A stretch of DNA of 64,000 nucleotides, from NCBI GenBank assembly GCA_037074705.1, contig CM073594.1, forward strand, positions 73,952,509 to 74,016,508. The letters run 5' to 3'. Position 1 is the first letter of the stretch; each line of letters opens with the position of its first letter. A program made the translations under genes and the position numbers. The notes under the pieces were generated by a model that was not told where the DNA came from, made no database searches, and saw nothing but the letters and a program-made list of their open reading frames with translations. The stretch comes from Zhengitettix transpicula. Its lineage: Eukaryota > Arthropoda > Insecta > Orthoptera > Tetrigidae. This document shows, in pieces, positions 50,201 to 59,885 of this stretch.

Positions 50201-53200
50201 TGAGCAATGCTTCTCAAGCCTTGTGAAATGCACTGCTTGAAGCAGCTCTTGAATTCCTGAATGTCAATTGTGAGCCTGTGAGAGTAAAATGGAGGGACTG
50301 TAAGTACACAGATAACAAAATCTTTGCAGTCAAACATGAAGGATATATGTATTTTCTGTCAGATTTATTCACTATGTCGATAAAAGCTTATTTGTTCACA
50401 TTAAGGATAAGTTATTCTACTTACACATTAGACATTATAATGTGGCCATTTATTTTCTGCAAAAAGGTGATATTAACATACTTGAATCACAAGCGCTTAA
50501 TTCAGTTCCTTACTTTATGGCTCAGATTTTTAAATTATATTAAGACTATTTTTACAAATTTGTATCCTTTAAACATATTAATTCTTAATTCAACATTTAA
50601 TAACTTTTTTACAATGCAAATTGAAGACAAATAATTTTTTAAATAATTCTGGAGCAACAGTTACCTGTTGACAAGTTCACCAGTTTTCTGATGATCAAAG
50701 AAGGCAATGTCCTGCTTCATGATGGATGCAAAGAGGTCCCGCCTCATCGTGGTAGCTATCCTCTCTCCAACACACGACAGCAGGTAGATGTACACAAAAG
50801 TGAACACAGACTGCAAGGGAAACATACAGACATCAAGTTACAATATTTTCAAAATGTAGACCAACTGAATACTATGATGTGGTGAAGAATATACTTCAGA
50901 GCAACCATACACTTACTTGAGCCACATACAAGTACAAAAGCTGTGTAACCGGCTCTTTCATTTCCTGCATAAATTTCTTTGATCCAATTTCACTGGTGAA
51001 CTGGGCCATCACATTTATCATTCCACCCAACAGTTGAGGTATTTGAATATTCATCAGTGCAACTGCCAGAGCACTCTAAAACAAAAACATTATTTACATG
51101 AATGTATTTTCTCATTTTTTGAGAAAAAAATATCAATGCAGTACACAAAATTGTTTGTTACAAATTTTATATATGAATTGTAACAAATATATTTTTCACT
51201 ACATAATATAAAACTGCTTCATTGTGTATATTCCTTAAGAAAGGACTACGCTGGAATGCATCCTCATATTTAAGTTGTATGTAAATATGACCTACATACA
51301 TGTCACTTGCTGACCACTGGTACGGGAAATCATGCTAACGCTAATACTATGCTATAAAAATTTTGTAATGTGCCAAATACTATCTACCATATACGTGAAA
51401 ATCTGTACTTTTTTAGTCGACTACTAACCAAAAATCACACAGACAGAAATTATGTTAATGAAAGTAACTTACAACTATGGCACCCAGGAGATACCAAAAA
51501 TGAGGCCACAGAACTGCAAGGAATCTCCTCCAGTCAAACTTGGGCTCGTGGACATATTTCGCGACCCCCACCATCCGAGTGCCCACGCCATCTGCCGATG
51601 CCTGACAAGAAACTTTCAAGGTACAGGAACACAGTCTCAGTCCAGCAAGTCCCACAACAACCAGCTTCAGGCTTATAGGAGGCTTCCACTTCCCAACCTG
51701 ATGGACGTTTCTTGTCTCTGGAAGTGACAACTTTTTCTCCCGTAGCAAGTGAATCCTGAACTGAGGAACACACTTCCGGAAGGAATGTAAACTCCTGCCA
51801 ACAAAACAAACATATGTTCTGGTAGATCTGACCTTCAAAAACAGATAATAGCCTTCCACCCAAAAACCCAGGCAGGCACACTCATACAAAAATTAAAAGA
51901 ACATAGGGATTTACAAGACTGTTGATACAGAATTTATATATATTCCATCTATCTTATCTGTATTGTTCTTATTTGTTTTATCTTTTGTGTTGTATTTTAT
52001 GATACCATATTTATCACTAAAACATGTACTTTATTACCATGTCAATATTCATTTTATTTCATTTCTACAGTCTCTTTCATCAACTCCACTCTTTATTTTT
52101 CTCCGTTCTTATTCTTGCTGGTTACCTCATAATTTATTTCTCTCATATCTTTCCTTGGCTTGGCTTTTACTTCATATTTTTATATATACTAGTATCCAAA
52201 CACAGAGAACAATGAAAAACTCCGAAAAACCTCTCTAAAAGTGTCACTGCAATGTATATTAAAAATCCATATTAAATAACACAAATAATGGAAATTTTCA
52301 TCTTATATAATTACACATAGTCATTATACATAGAAATACATAAACCTGATGAATTTTGTGGAAGCAAGCTAAAGAATTCATCATTCGAGAATGAATATTA
52401 ACCTTCAGATTAAACTGTTGAATAATTATACTTTTTTAAAACAAATTTCTGTGTGCTTTAAATTCATCACCCTCCTGCACCAATAATTTCACATTACAGT
52501 ACTTACGACGTCCAATATTTTTTTCAACTATTACATAGTGATGCAACATGGATTAAATTATAGTCATAATCATTAAATTCAGTTTGTAGTTATGAAATTG
52601 AGAAAGAAATTCGAAATTATTTAATTTAAATATTATTTATTTTTACAACACCCAAAGAGGACAGAAAACATTAGGGATGAAGCAGTGTGGATTTCATTAT
52701 TTTCTAAATGTACATTGTAAATTTATATTATTAAATGTAATATTCAAATTTTTCTGACTTGACTAATAATTTATTTATAGATCAAATATTATTTATATTT
52801 AATTAAACTTAAAGAAACAACCAGCATGGCAGAAATGTTTTGTGATATTTATATTATCACTTCATTTTGTCTGTATATGACTATTTATTTACTTAATTAA
52901 TTAAACTGAATTCTTTTCAGCCAGATGTCCAGCTTTACTATTGTTATTATCGCTCCACTGTGCCATTGAGCCATGGGGTTAATATATTCACAATATTATT
53001 TTCATTTTTTCCCCTTCTATGCTTCTAAGATTTATTTAAAAGAAGAATCCTCCACCTCTAGTCATTTTCTTCTATGGTAATAAAATAAATGCCGAATTGA
53101 TTCGTTTAAAGTTTCGCGTCGTGTATCCACGCAATTTTATCGTGTAAAAAACATTTAATAAGAAAATAAATTTTATATAGTAATTGTATGTTACTATTCT

Positions 53201-53253
53201 CACCTGTAACCGGCTCCAAACGAAGAATACATTTGGGTTATTCGCCAAAGCAT
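44125..53253 (-). CDS. ABCB8: ABCB8-type mitochondrial ABC half-transporter, 14 exons, complete
   Basis: Half-transporter of the mitochondrial inner membrane, expected to work as a homodimer and known in vertebrates as the ATP-binding part of mitoKATP and in mitochondrial iron handling. Fourteen exons with fully consistent phases give 693 residues plus stop (human ABCB8 is 735). Order: presequence (1 to about 50), first hydrophobic stretch at about 55-70, six-helix membrane domain (to about 420), then ATPase domain with Walker [11 protein letters not shown]-loop FINQEP, signature VSGGQKQR, Walker [11 protein letters not shown]-loop SALD and switch IAHRLST. Closest by eye to ABCB8 ([23 protein letters not shown]). 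It looks functional and ubiquitously expressed in type; ABCB10 is the less likely alternative. Confidence 0.93.
45050..45197 (-). CDS. ABCB8: ABCB8 exon 13 (D-loop, H-switch)
   Basis: Residues 612-661: [50 protein letters not shown]-loop SALD and the switch histidine in IAHRLST are intact. Confidence 0.95.
45365..45965. repeat. SINE cluster: tandem pair on minus, one copy on plus
   Basis: The minus-strand pair 45720-45530 and 45525-45365 shows B-boxes GGTTCGATTCC at 45709-45699 and 45417-45407, each followed by CAT(T/C)CTGATACTTTAATT-like or equivalent sequence. A plus-strand copy at 45716-45965 starts GTAGGTGAGCCTGCATCGGG, with GGGATAGCTCATGTGATAGA as the A-box region. Same family as 42965-43360; lies in an ABCB8 intron. 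Confidence 0.65.
46274..46452 (-). CDS. ABCB8: ABCB8 exon 12 (signature motif, Walker B)
   Basis: Residues 553-611: [47 protein letters not shown]. The signature is VSGGQ instead of LSGGQ; the Walker B Asp and catalytic Glu are present. Confidence 0.95.
46453..47127. other. Intron 11 of ABCB8
   Basis: AT-rich intron without recognised content. The other long ABCB8 introns (44224-45049, 47520-48073, 48480-49100, 50276-50664 and 51076-51472) are likewise AT-rich and empty by eye. Confidence 0.6.
47128..47302 (-). CDS. ABCB8: ABCB8 exon 11 (Q-loop)
   Basis: Residues 494-552: [20 protein letters not shown], then [20 protein letters not shown]. The DPSWLR and QEPVLF-TSI-ENI blocks include the Q-loop glutamine. 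Confidence 0.95.
47416..47519 (-). CDS. ABCB8: ABCB8 exon 10 (Walker A)
   Basis: Residues 460-493: [20 protein letters not shown] then STVAALLER. Walker A is GSSGNGKST; Asn at the fifth position differs from the commoner Gly or Ser, and the nucleotide-contacting Lys, Ser and Thr are intact. Confidence 0.95.
48074..48193 (-). CDS. ABCB8: ABCB8 exon 9 (linker to ATPase domain)
   Basis: Residues 420-459: [20 protein letters not shown] then [16 protein letters not shown], where FAYPTRP carries the A-loop tyrosine that stacks on ATP adenine. Confidence 0.93.
48276..48479 (-). CDS. ABCB8: ABCB8 exon 8 (last transmembrane helices)
   Basis: Residues 352-419: [60 protein letters not shown] very close match to the ABCB8 GDLM-FLVA-QT-QRS pattern. 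Donor GAG/GTTTGT. Confidence 0.95.
49101..49259 (-). CDS. ABCB8: ABCB8 exon 7
   Basis: Residues 299-351: [20 protein letters not shown] then [20 protein letters not shown]. The [14 protein letters not shown] block is universal in ABCB proteins. Confidence 0.94.
49444..49584 (-). CDS. ABCB8: ABCB8 exon 6
   Basis: Residues 252-298: [48 protein letters not shown] transmembrane hairpin then the coupling region. The donor is CAG/GTTGAC, weaker than its neighbours but the only phase-fitting one. Confidence 0.92.
50200..50275 (-). CDS. ABCB8: ABCB8 exon 5
   Basis: Residues 226-251: [20 protein letters not shown] then RSIAQ. The EFKS-FK---SQGLRS block is specific to the ABCB8 type. Confidence 0.92.
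50665..50810 (-). CDS. ABCB8: ABCB8 exon 4
   Basis: Residues 178-225: [20 protein letters not shown], then [20 protein letters not shown] and KTGELVNR. The R--LF-SI--QDI-FFD--KTGEL--R block is conserved in all ABCB half-transporters. Confidence 0.94.
50917..51075 (-). CDS. ABCB8: ABCB8 exon 3 (transmembrane helix 1)
   Basis: Residues 125-177: [20 protein letters not shown] and [12 protein letters not shown], matching the N-IQIP-LLG block after helix 1 in this subfamily. Phase 0 at both ends. Confidence 0.92.
51473..51794 (-). CDS. ABCB8: ABCB8 exon 2 (presequence, first hydrophobic segment)
   Basis: Residues 17-124. Basic leader [20 protein letters not shown], a hydrophobic stretch [16 protein letters not shown], then [20 protein letters not shown], the conserved FDW-F---L-P entry to the membrane domain. 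Donor GTT/GTAAGT. Confidence 0.9.
51795..53203. other. Intron 1 of ABCB8
   Basis: AT-rich, 1.4 kb. Contains a plus-strand Penelope-like tail at about 52825-52890 (GAAATGTTTTGTGATATTTA, ATTATCACTTCATTTTGTCT). Otherwise nothing recognised. Confidence 0.6.
53204..53253 (-). CDS. ABCB8: ABCB8 exon 1 (start of mitochondrial presequence)
   Basis: Encodes [16 protein letters not shown] plus two bases; A at -3. Arg/Ser-rich and free of acidic residues, like a mitochondrial targeting sequence when joined to exon 2. Of the overlapping frames only this one has an ATG and fits the one-base start of exon 2 (AG+G = Arg). Confidence 0.7.
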
Positions 53254-54312
53254 TATTGCAGAAGAAATGCCACACACGTTTCTTGACAATCAACTATTCC
53301 ATTTCATTATTTACACAAACTTTTCATCACGGATCTGCGTTAAATTAACGCGATCTCCATTCTCGCATGTACTTTACACGAACCGGTAACCTATTCTTGG
53401 GTAGACGTGATATTGTATTAAAGTTCGAAAGCAGATTGGCCAACTTTAGCAGGAATAACTGAACGAAAAAAGTTAAAGATTCTTTTAGACAAAGCACCTA
53501 TATTCGTTAATTACTACAGGAAACTATTTCTCTGTAGTTTGAAAAATATATCACTTTTTGTTATTTAAAATTAAAGCGAAACGTGGTTGTATTTCACGTT
53601 TTTTGTTGGCTAAACTGACATTAGTCCTATGTTTATCGTCTGCTGAGAGGCGGTAAAATATTCAAATATTCACGCTTCACAATAATATTAATTAAAATAT
53701 ATATTGGAATTATTTCTCCATTTTAAAAACAATAATTCAGAACGCGAAAGCATAAAGAATATTACTACATCTCGAACACAACACCTTACAAATATACGTA
53801 AAAGGTGTTAGATGTTGAACCAAATTTATATATCAGAAATGATACACATAAATAGCACGAAAGACGCACTCAATTCGCACAACGATACAATTAAGTTAAG
53901 CAATGTTTACAACTCCTTATGTTTCTAAATGGTTTATTCTGTTTTGTAAATATAAATTGTACCTGTAGTTATTTTCTGTAAATTTGTGTTTCCATTTATT
54001 TATCAACGGTACTGAGGATCGACGAACATGGGGTAAACCCCTAAGGTCATAGAACTGGTATTACTAAACTTCCAGTTGTCAGGTCAAACTCTCAAAACTA
54101 TGTTATTTAGTCTTGCTTGAATCTTATATAGCGTATATATATGCCTATAGTATACCTCAGATCCCCGTTCAAAAACGGTGAGAATTTAATAACTTGTTGC
54201 GTTTAGTTGTGCTAGTTTACTGTGTTAATTTGGTAATTTTGTTATTTCACTTTTTTGTGTGTACTTTAACTTACCTTTATTTACTTTTTGTACCTCCTCT
54301 GTAGAAAAATAT

Positions 54313-54345
54313 CTGAAGAAATACAAAATAGTATCGAAACGTTCT
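54313..54345 (+). repeat. Repeat tail with CTGAAGA...GAAAC core
   Basis: CTGAAGA at 54313-54319 and GAAACGTT from 54336, with a 16-nt spacer. Same arrangement as the Penelope-like tails at 33 and 38.7 kb. Confidence 0.4.
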
Positions 54346-54856
54346 CATAATAAAAATAAAAAGTGTCTGTATAAGGTCATCAAATATTTTATTAATTCAA
54401 AACAGACGTTAAATTAAAACTTTTGTGTAAAGTTTATTTTCGAATTATTTGCGATCTGTTCGCACGATAAACGCTCCGCTTTTAACATCTAAAATGGAAT
54501 ATTTCGCTTATAATTATACAACAAAACAAATAGGCAAAAAAATTGGACCAACGCTGAGTCCACTGGCAATATGATTATTTTTTTATATTCAAATTACAGA
54601 AACGTTAGTTCTAATTAAAAATAGACACTATTGTAAAAAGTTCAATTTTCATCATTCGCAACACAATTATTGGAAACTATGCGTTTCTATTAAAATACCA
54701 TATACTAAACGTGTATACTTAGTATGTATATTGGTTGCTACATGGCAAAAACTGCGATCTTCGGCAGGGCCTATCAAATGAAAATGAAAGTCCTGCAGTC
54801 ATCAAAATATTAAATTTAACAATAATGTATCATAAGCAAAACATTGTATTCCACAA

Positions 54857-55149
54857 CGAAGTAAATTAGGCCACTATTGTTTATATTGTATATAAATGAT
54901 TTACCAAACATCTTAAAATATTGTAAAATACATATGTTTGCAGATGATGCATTACTCCATTTATATGGCAATGATAAAAGATGTCATCAATCAAATCAAT
55001 TGTCTACATTTTTTGTGTAAAAATACAGGAAATAAAAGATTATGGGGTTTGGAAAATCCAGCTTTAGGAGTGAAGTAGAACTGGAACATATAGTTATATT
55101 TGTGGATACTGTTTTGGAATGGGTTCAGATATACAAATATCTTCGAGTG

Positions 55150-55214
<65 letters not shown>

Positions 55215-55480
55215 TGTTGAATACATTAACAATAGAATGGCTATAAATGCAATATGTGAAAATTTAGAGAAACTATTTTGAAACAAGGAATATAATTTCT
55301 ATTAGAATTAATAGTAGTACCACATTTAAGGTACTGCTCCAATGTTCTAAAAATGGAGAACAACAACTAAAATTAACATGACTGCAAGGATTTGTTAATA
55401 GAGGAATGTGATAAGTGTTAAATATGCATTAACTGTTATTTATAGAATTGAAAAAATTATATAAATGGAATATATAATGT
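54857..55480 (+). mobile_element. LINE remnant (reverse transcriptase FADD motif) split by a microsatellite
   Basis: Reads LLFILYINDLPNILKYCKIH and MFADDALLHLYGNDKR at 54873-55010: the F-LYINDLP...FADD palm motifs of Jockey/CR1-like elements. Later YKYLRVII (for KYLGV-ID) runs straight into the AT repeat. After it VEYINNRMAINAI and a shifted-frame FKVLLQCSKNGEQQLKL continue the thumb. Dead copy. Confidence 0.65.
55151..55212. repeat. (AT)n microsatellite
   Basis: About 60 bp of uninterrupted TA dinucleotides. Confidence 0.95.
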
Positions 55481-56470
55481 ATTTAGTGAGAAAAAATTAT
55501 GAAATTCACCAAAATTCATCAAGACAAGCTGATAGATTTCATATGGAAAACAAGCAGGTAATAGTAAAGTATTAAAAGTGGTATTGAACTGTCTATATAA
55601 ATTAATCAATTATGATCAATAGTAACATCTATGAGGGGAAGTAGGTCTTTAGCTAGAGAGCAAGAATATAAAATATTAAATAGAAAACATTGTTATCAAA
55701 AATTTTTAATTGTTACTGTTAAAAATCAATGTAAAATGCATTTACAATGTTTTGAAAAACAAATAGTAACCACAGGCTGTATGTAATGCAGTTAATTAAA
55801 TAAATAAACACACTTCATGTTATATAGTTAATTTTACAATTCTTCATTTTGATTTGTTTCCATTATTGTAATGTTAATAATGAAATCAATATAACAAATT
55901 GTTCTATTTTAGATTGAAGTTTTTAGCTATATATATTGTGTATTCAAATAGAAGATATTAACCTATAAATTTTATATTTTGACATACGTAGTTGATTATG
56001 GTGCACAGATGAAAGTTGTTGAAACACTAAACTAAATCTATTCTTGAAGAAAACTGATGTACAATGTGAGGGTTTGAATGAAATAATAGAAATTAATAAA
56101 TAAGAAAAAACTTTACAAATCAGACTTAATTAAAATATATTTTTTTAAATATTTAAAGAATTCTTACCTTTTTCATGGACCTAGTTGACTTCCTTCATGA
56201 ATGACTGAAAAAGCATAATAAGGAAACAGGATATCTTTTTGTAATAGGTTACATAAAACGTAATTACAAGCAAAAACCTTGCTTACCTGTTTCGATTTGA
56301 ATTTGTCATCTCGATATCCACTTCACTATTCCTCACCTCAATTCCTTTTTGTCATGCATTTTTCTCTGAAATCAAGTGCAGTTTCAGGATTTAAGGGAAA
56401 TGGGGAGATAATTTGAATCAGATCTCTGAATGACAAACTCGAATTTAGTACCTCTTTTTTAATATGGCAA

Positions 56471-59396
56471 CATTATAACTAATTTCAGTCATACTTTATT
56501 TCTTTTACAATTTTCATTTATACAGTATAACATAATATTTTTTATATGTACATATACAACAATTTTTTTTTAAAAAAAACTTTACAATCATACAATAAAA
56601 TATTTGATAAAGTCTGTTAAGGTACAACTCCACACCATCTCACACGTAGTTCTATTTACAGACGAGGCGATGTTCTCACAGGCGTACCACCTTTGTCCAA
56701 AATCCTGTTTCTTTGTTCACCTGAAAGGTGACCTGCAGTTTCTGCTCACTTTATAATATTTACAGAACACACGCAGCAGACCCTGAAGGCCTTTTGTTAA
56801 AAAACAGTGAAAAATTCAACAAAATAATAATTATAATAATAATAACTTTTAAATATTTGGTATATTAGAGAGGTAAGTTGAAATTAAAAATTGAAGGCTT
56901 TGGGACTACAAATATTTATAATTCCATAATGGATGCACATGTCTTGACATTTTAGTTCTTCAGTGTGATAATTCATTTTTAAAATTCAGTGAGGCTTATA
57001 AGTTTTTATATATTGCTTTGAATTTTAATAATCACATAAAGAATTTATTTTCTTATATATTCACAGTCAAAACATTCAAAGTGAAACAATATCTGAATTA
57101 CAGATAATTCTTTTATTGAAATGTTAAATTTCCCTGGAAAAATTTTGTAAAACATTTGTTTAGGTCTCTGGCCAACATTTTGAAATTGAAGTCAGATGTA
57201 AATTTTCTTAGCTCATTGAGGATTAGAGTAGACATATGCATGTTTCTGTTTTCTCATTCGGTAACTACATATTTTATATTCACAGGTGCAAAAATCAGCA
57301 CTCTCTCAGAATTCCCTAAGTCTGAAATTGTACATACCAAATCCCAAAGCCTTTACAGAATACAAACCAGATTCATGGTGTACACATCGATTGCAAGCTT
57401 AAAACATCACAGAAGGATGAATGTTCACATCATATGTCATCTTGCTTACAAGAAGTTAAATCTAATGAGTCTTAAATTAGTTTTAAAAGAAATATTTTAC
57501 GTTCAGAGGTAGAGAAGTCGAAGGCGCGGGCTCCGTGGTGCGGCCGATGGACAAGCGCTCCTCAAGGCGCAACATTATACCTAGGGCAGAACATCACAAC
57601 TGTCTTCAGATTAAAGGCTTTATTTTGGTCTTCTAAATTTCATCAGCGTAACTACAAATCTATTTATTCTGTACACTGGACCCATAGGATCAACGGCAGC
57701 ACCACTTTACACTCTTACATATGCTAATCCTTACCGTTCACCCTTCCACAACATTTTAATATTTGCATATAATAATTTATGACAAGATTTTACTATCAAC
57801 TCTATGAAACAAAACCTTTCAATGGCATTATTTTTGTAGGTCGAGAGCTTCAGTTCTTTAAAATTGGCTACTGACTGACAAATTAAAACAATGATTACAC
57901 ATGACAACTGCCCTGCTCATTCAAAGTTCCTCATGGCTGGAGACTGTCACTGTACCTAGTCAAAAATGATGCCAGTAACCAGAAAACTTACAATAGGGAA
58001 TACAAACAGTTAGCAAATTTTCTTCCCAAAAAAATAACCAGAGCAGAAACAAAATGCATGTATTCCCCATAGTAAATCATTAATAATTTACAAATTAATT
58101 TACGTTTTTGCCCAGAATTTCTTCATACAATGTCCATAATTATAAGGGATTATATGTACAAGCATTTAATTTGTGTTAGATAGAAACCCACAAAGATCAC
58201 CACCTTGTTTGTGGATTAAAAAATTAAGCACCATTTACAAATTCACCATGGTTACTATTTACAACCTTCTTGATGAAAATCACTGGTACCTACAGATGGA
58301 GTTAGTTCTTTTTTTTTATGTGCCATTAATAATTAATTATATATGTACAGAGGCGATGATGCCAGTTTACAGTATTATGAAATATTTTCAAATTAAGGTT
58401 GAAACTATTCATGGAAGCTGGGAGAGGGGGTCTTTCTATATTCTTGGAATACATACCCTGATTAAAAATTTAGTTGTCTTCTGGTATTTATCCTATGTGA
58501 GGGGTGTGACTTTAAATCCACAAATTCTCTCAAGCTTGGCAACACTGATTGGCCCAACCTTTACATTGAGCATTCTGATTGGTGGATTCAGTTTTGTCAG
58601 GAAGCAACTCCAATTTTAACCAGGGTTGTAATCTGCTTCATGCTGAAGTATGGTCCTCATCAGTTACAAGATGCTACCGAACTTTTCCCCAAATTTTTTG
58701 CTTCACTTTATCTGCCCATTCTCATGTTTTGGATACACCTGTTACAGTTATTTTGGAAGCAACTCTAGAAATATTACAGCTTTGGTCTGTTGAGAATAGG
58801 TTTGGATCTCTTCAAAGGACAGAAACATGGTTCTTTTAACTCAATTTCTCATTTTAGAAGTAAAAATCACATAGGCAGGGAAGGGAGGCTAGTGCAGCAC
58901 CCATTTTGGAATTTTCAAAGACAATTTCATATAGCAATGAAAGAACTATCTTTCAGATTCCAATGATCAAGAATGTTTTGCCTTTATTGTGCATTGATTA
59001 TGATTTATAAAAGAAAGAGACACTGACCATTTGTAGTCTTCCACAGATGATTCAGTGTCACCATCTTCTATTGCAATGAAAACTTACTTAAAGAACAGTT
59101 CTCTTTCTTCTTATTGATGCCAGGCCAAACCATATGCATGCTTATAAAAGATTGTGTTATTGAATCAGCTAATACCTGACCATCCAGTTGCTGCTGGACT
59201 GAAGATTGCACTGGTGCATGGAATTCTGGGAAATTGTGGGTAGTGTCCCGTGTGTTGTTTTTGTTTTTTGAGTGAATAAATGCATATCATGTGTGACGAT
59301 TGTCATCCTCTTAATGAGGACGAGGATGTTAAAGCTGATACCAGCCATGCCACCCGACACCATCTTTACTGTAATACTGAGAGGGGAAGGCGCCCC
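56471..59396 (-). other. Possible long 3' untranslated region of the minus-strand gene
   Basis: Follows the stop at 59397 in the transcription direction. AT-rich without recognised repeats, with AATAAA candidates on the minus strand at about 58988-58983 and 56491-56486. Either could end the transcript; extent not determined. Confidence 0.3.
57483..57580 (-). CDS. Possible terminal coding exon (unidentified)
   Basis: A GC-rich island in AT-rich sequence. After acceptor TGTTCTGCCCTAG a frame with two leading bases reads IMLRLEERLSIGRTTEPAPS then TSLPLNVKYFF and stops at TAA. It could be an alternative last exon of the minus-strand gene ending at 59397, or the end of another gene. No family recognised. 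The evidence is composition, acceptor and open frame only. Confidence 0.3.
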
Positions 59397-59885
59397 TCAC
59401 TTGTTGTAGTCCACGTACACTCTCACCACCTCGCCGGAGTACTTGCGCTGTGACGGCATGAAGTAGAAGTCCGGCTGCAGCTCTGAAGGCATCCCCCGGA
59501 GGTGGTGCCTGTTCCCGCGGGACCTGTCCTGCGTGTAGTAGCCGTCGTGGTGGGGTTGCGTCGGCTGCTGGTGGTGGTGGTGGGCCGTGCGCGGCAGCGA
59601 GTACGTGGACCGCTCCACAGGCACGGCCCCCGTGGGTCGGTAAGCCACCTGCCCGGGACCGGGTCGGGGTCGCTGCAGGGAGCGCGTGTCGGCGGCGGCG
59701 TAGTGCGGGGGCGGCGCCGCCTTGCCGCTGAGAGGCGCGCGGGAGGAGCCGTCGCTGGGGAGCGTCGCCGAGGAGCCGAGGCTGGCCACGGGAGGGACTT
59801 TCTCTTCCGAGTCGAACGCCTCGAACGCGTAGTTGGTGTTGGCGGCCGAGTAGTCCTTCCAGGCAGAGTTGGGGATCAGGTGGTC
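59397..59885 (-). CDS. Terminal coding exon of an unidentified gene (Pro/His-rich tail)
   Basis: A strong acceptor CTTCTCCTTCTTTCAG is followed by 162 codons and TGA. The exon starts DHLIPNSAWKDYSAANTNYA, continues with a Pro/Ser/Ala-rich, low-complexity stretch, a HHHHQQPTQPHH run, and ends DFYFMPSQRKYSGEVVRVYV then DYNK. The conserved-looking ends around a disordered middle suggest the cytoplasmic or regulatory tail of a larger protein. I do not recognise the family. GC-rich, unlike all surrounding sequence, and without stops, so coding is likely. Confidence 0.75.
   Translation of the reverse strand, partial: DHLIPNSAWKDYSAANTNYAFEAFDSEEKVPPVASLGSSATLPSDGSSRAPLSGKAAPPPHYAAADTRSLQRPRPGPGQVAYRPTGAVPVERSTYSLPRTAHHHHQQPTQPHHDGYYTQDRSRGNRHHLRGMPSELQPDFYFMPSQRKYSGEVVRVYVDYNK

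Larger units (their letters stand above)
53254..56470. other. Intergenic interval upstream of ABCB8
   Basis: AT-rich. Carries the ABCB8 promoter region by position, but I see no clear TATA box. Contains a repeat tail at 54313-54345 and a LINE remnant with an AT microsatellite at 54857-55480. No exon recognised. Confidence 0.5.

Noticed and set aside
54991..55281. Open frames of alternating Ile and Tyr on both strands
   Set aside because: Translation of the AT microsatellite.
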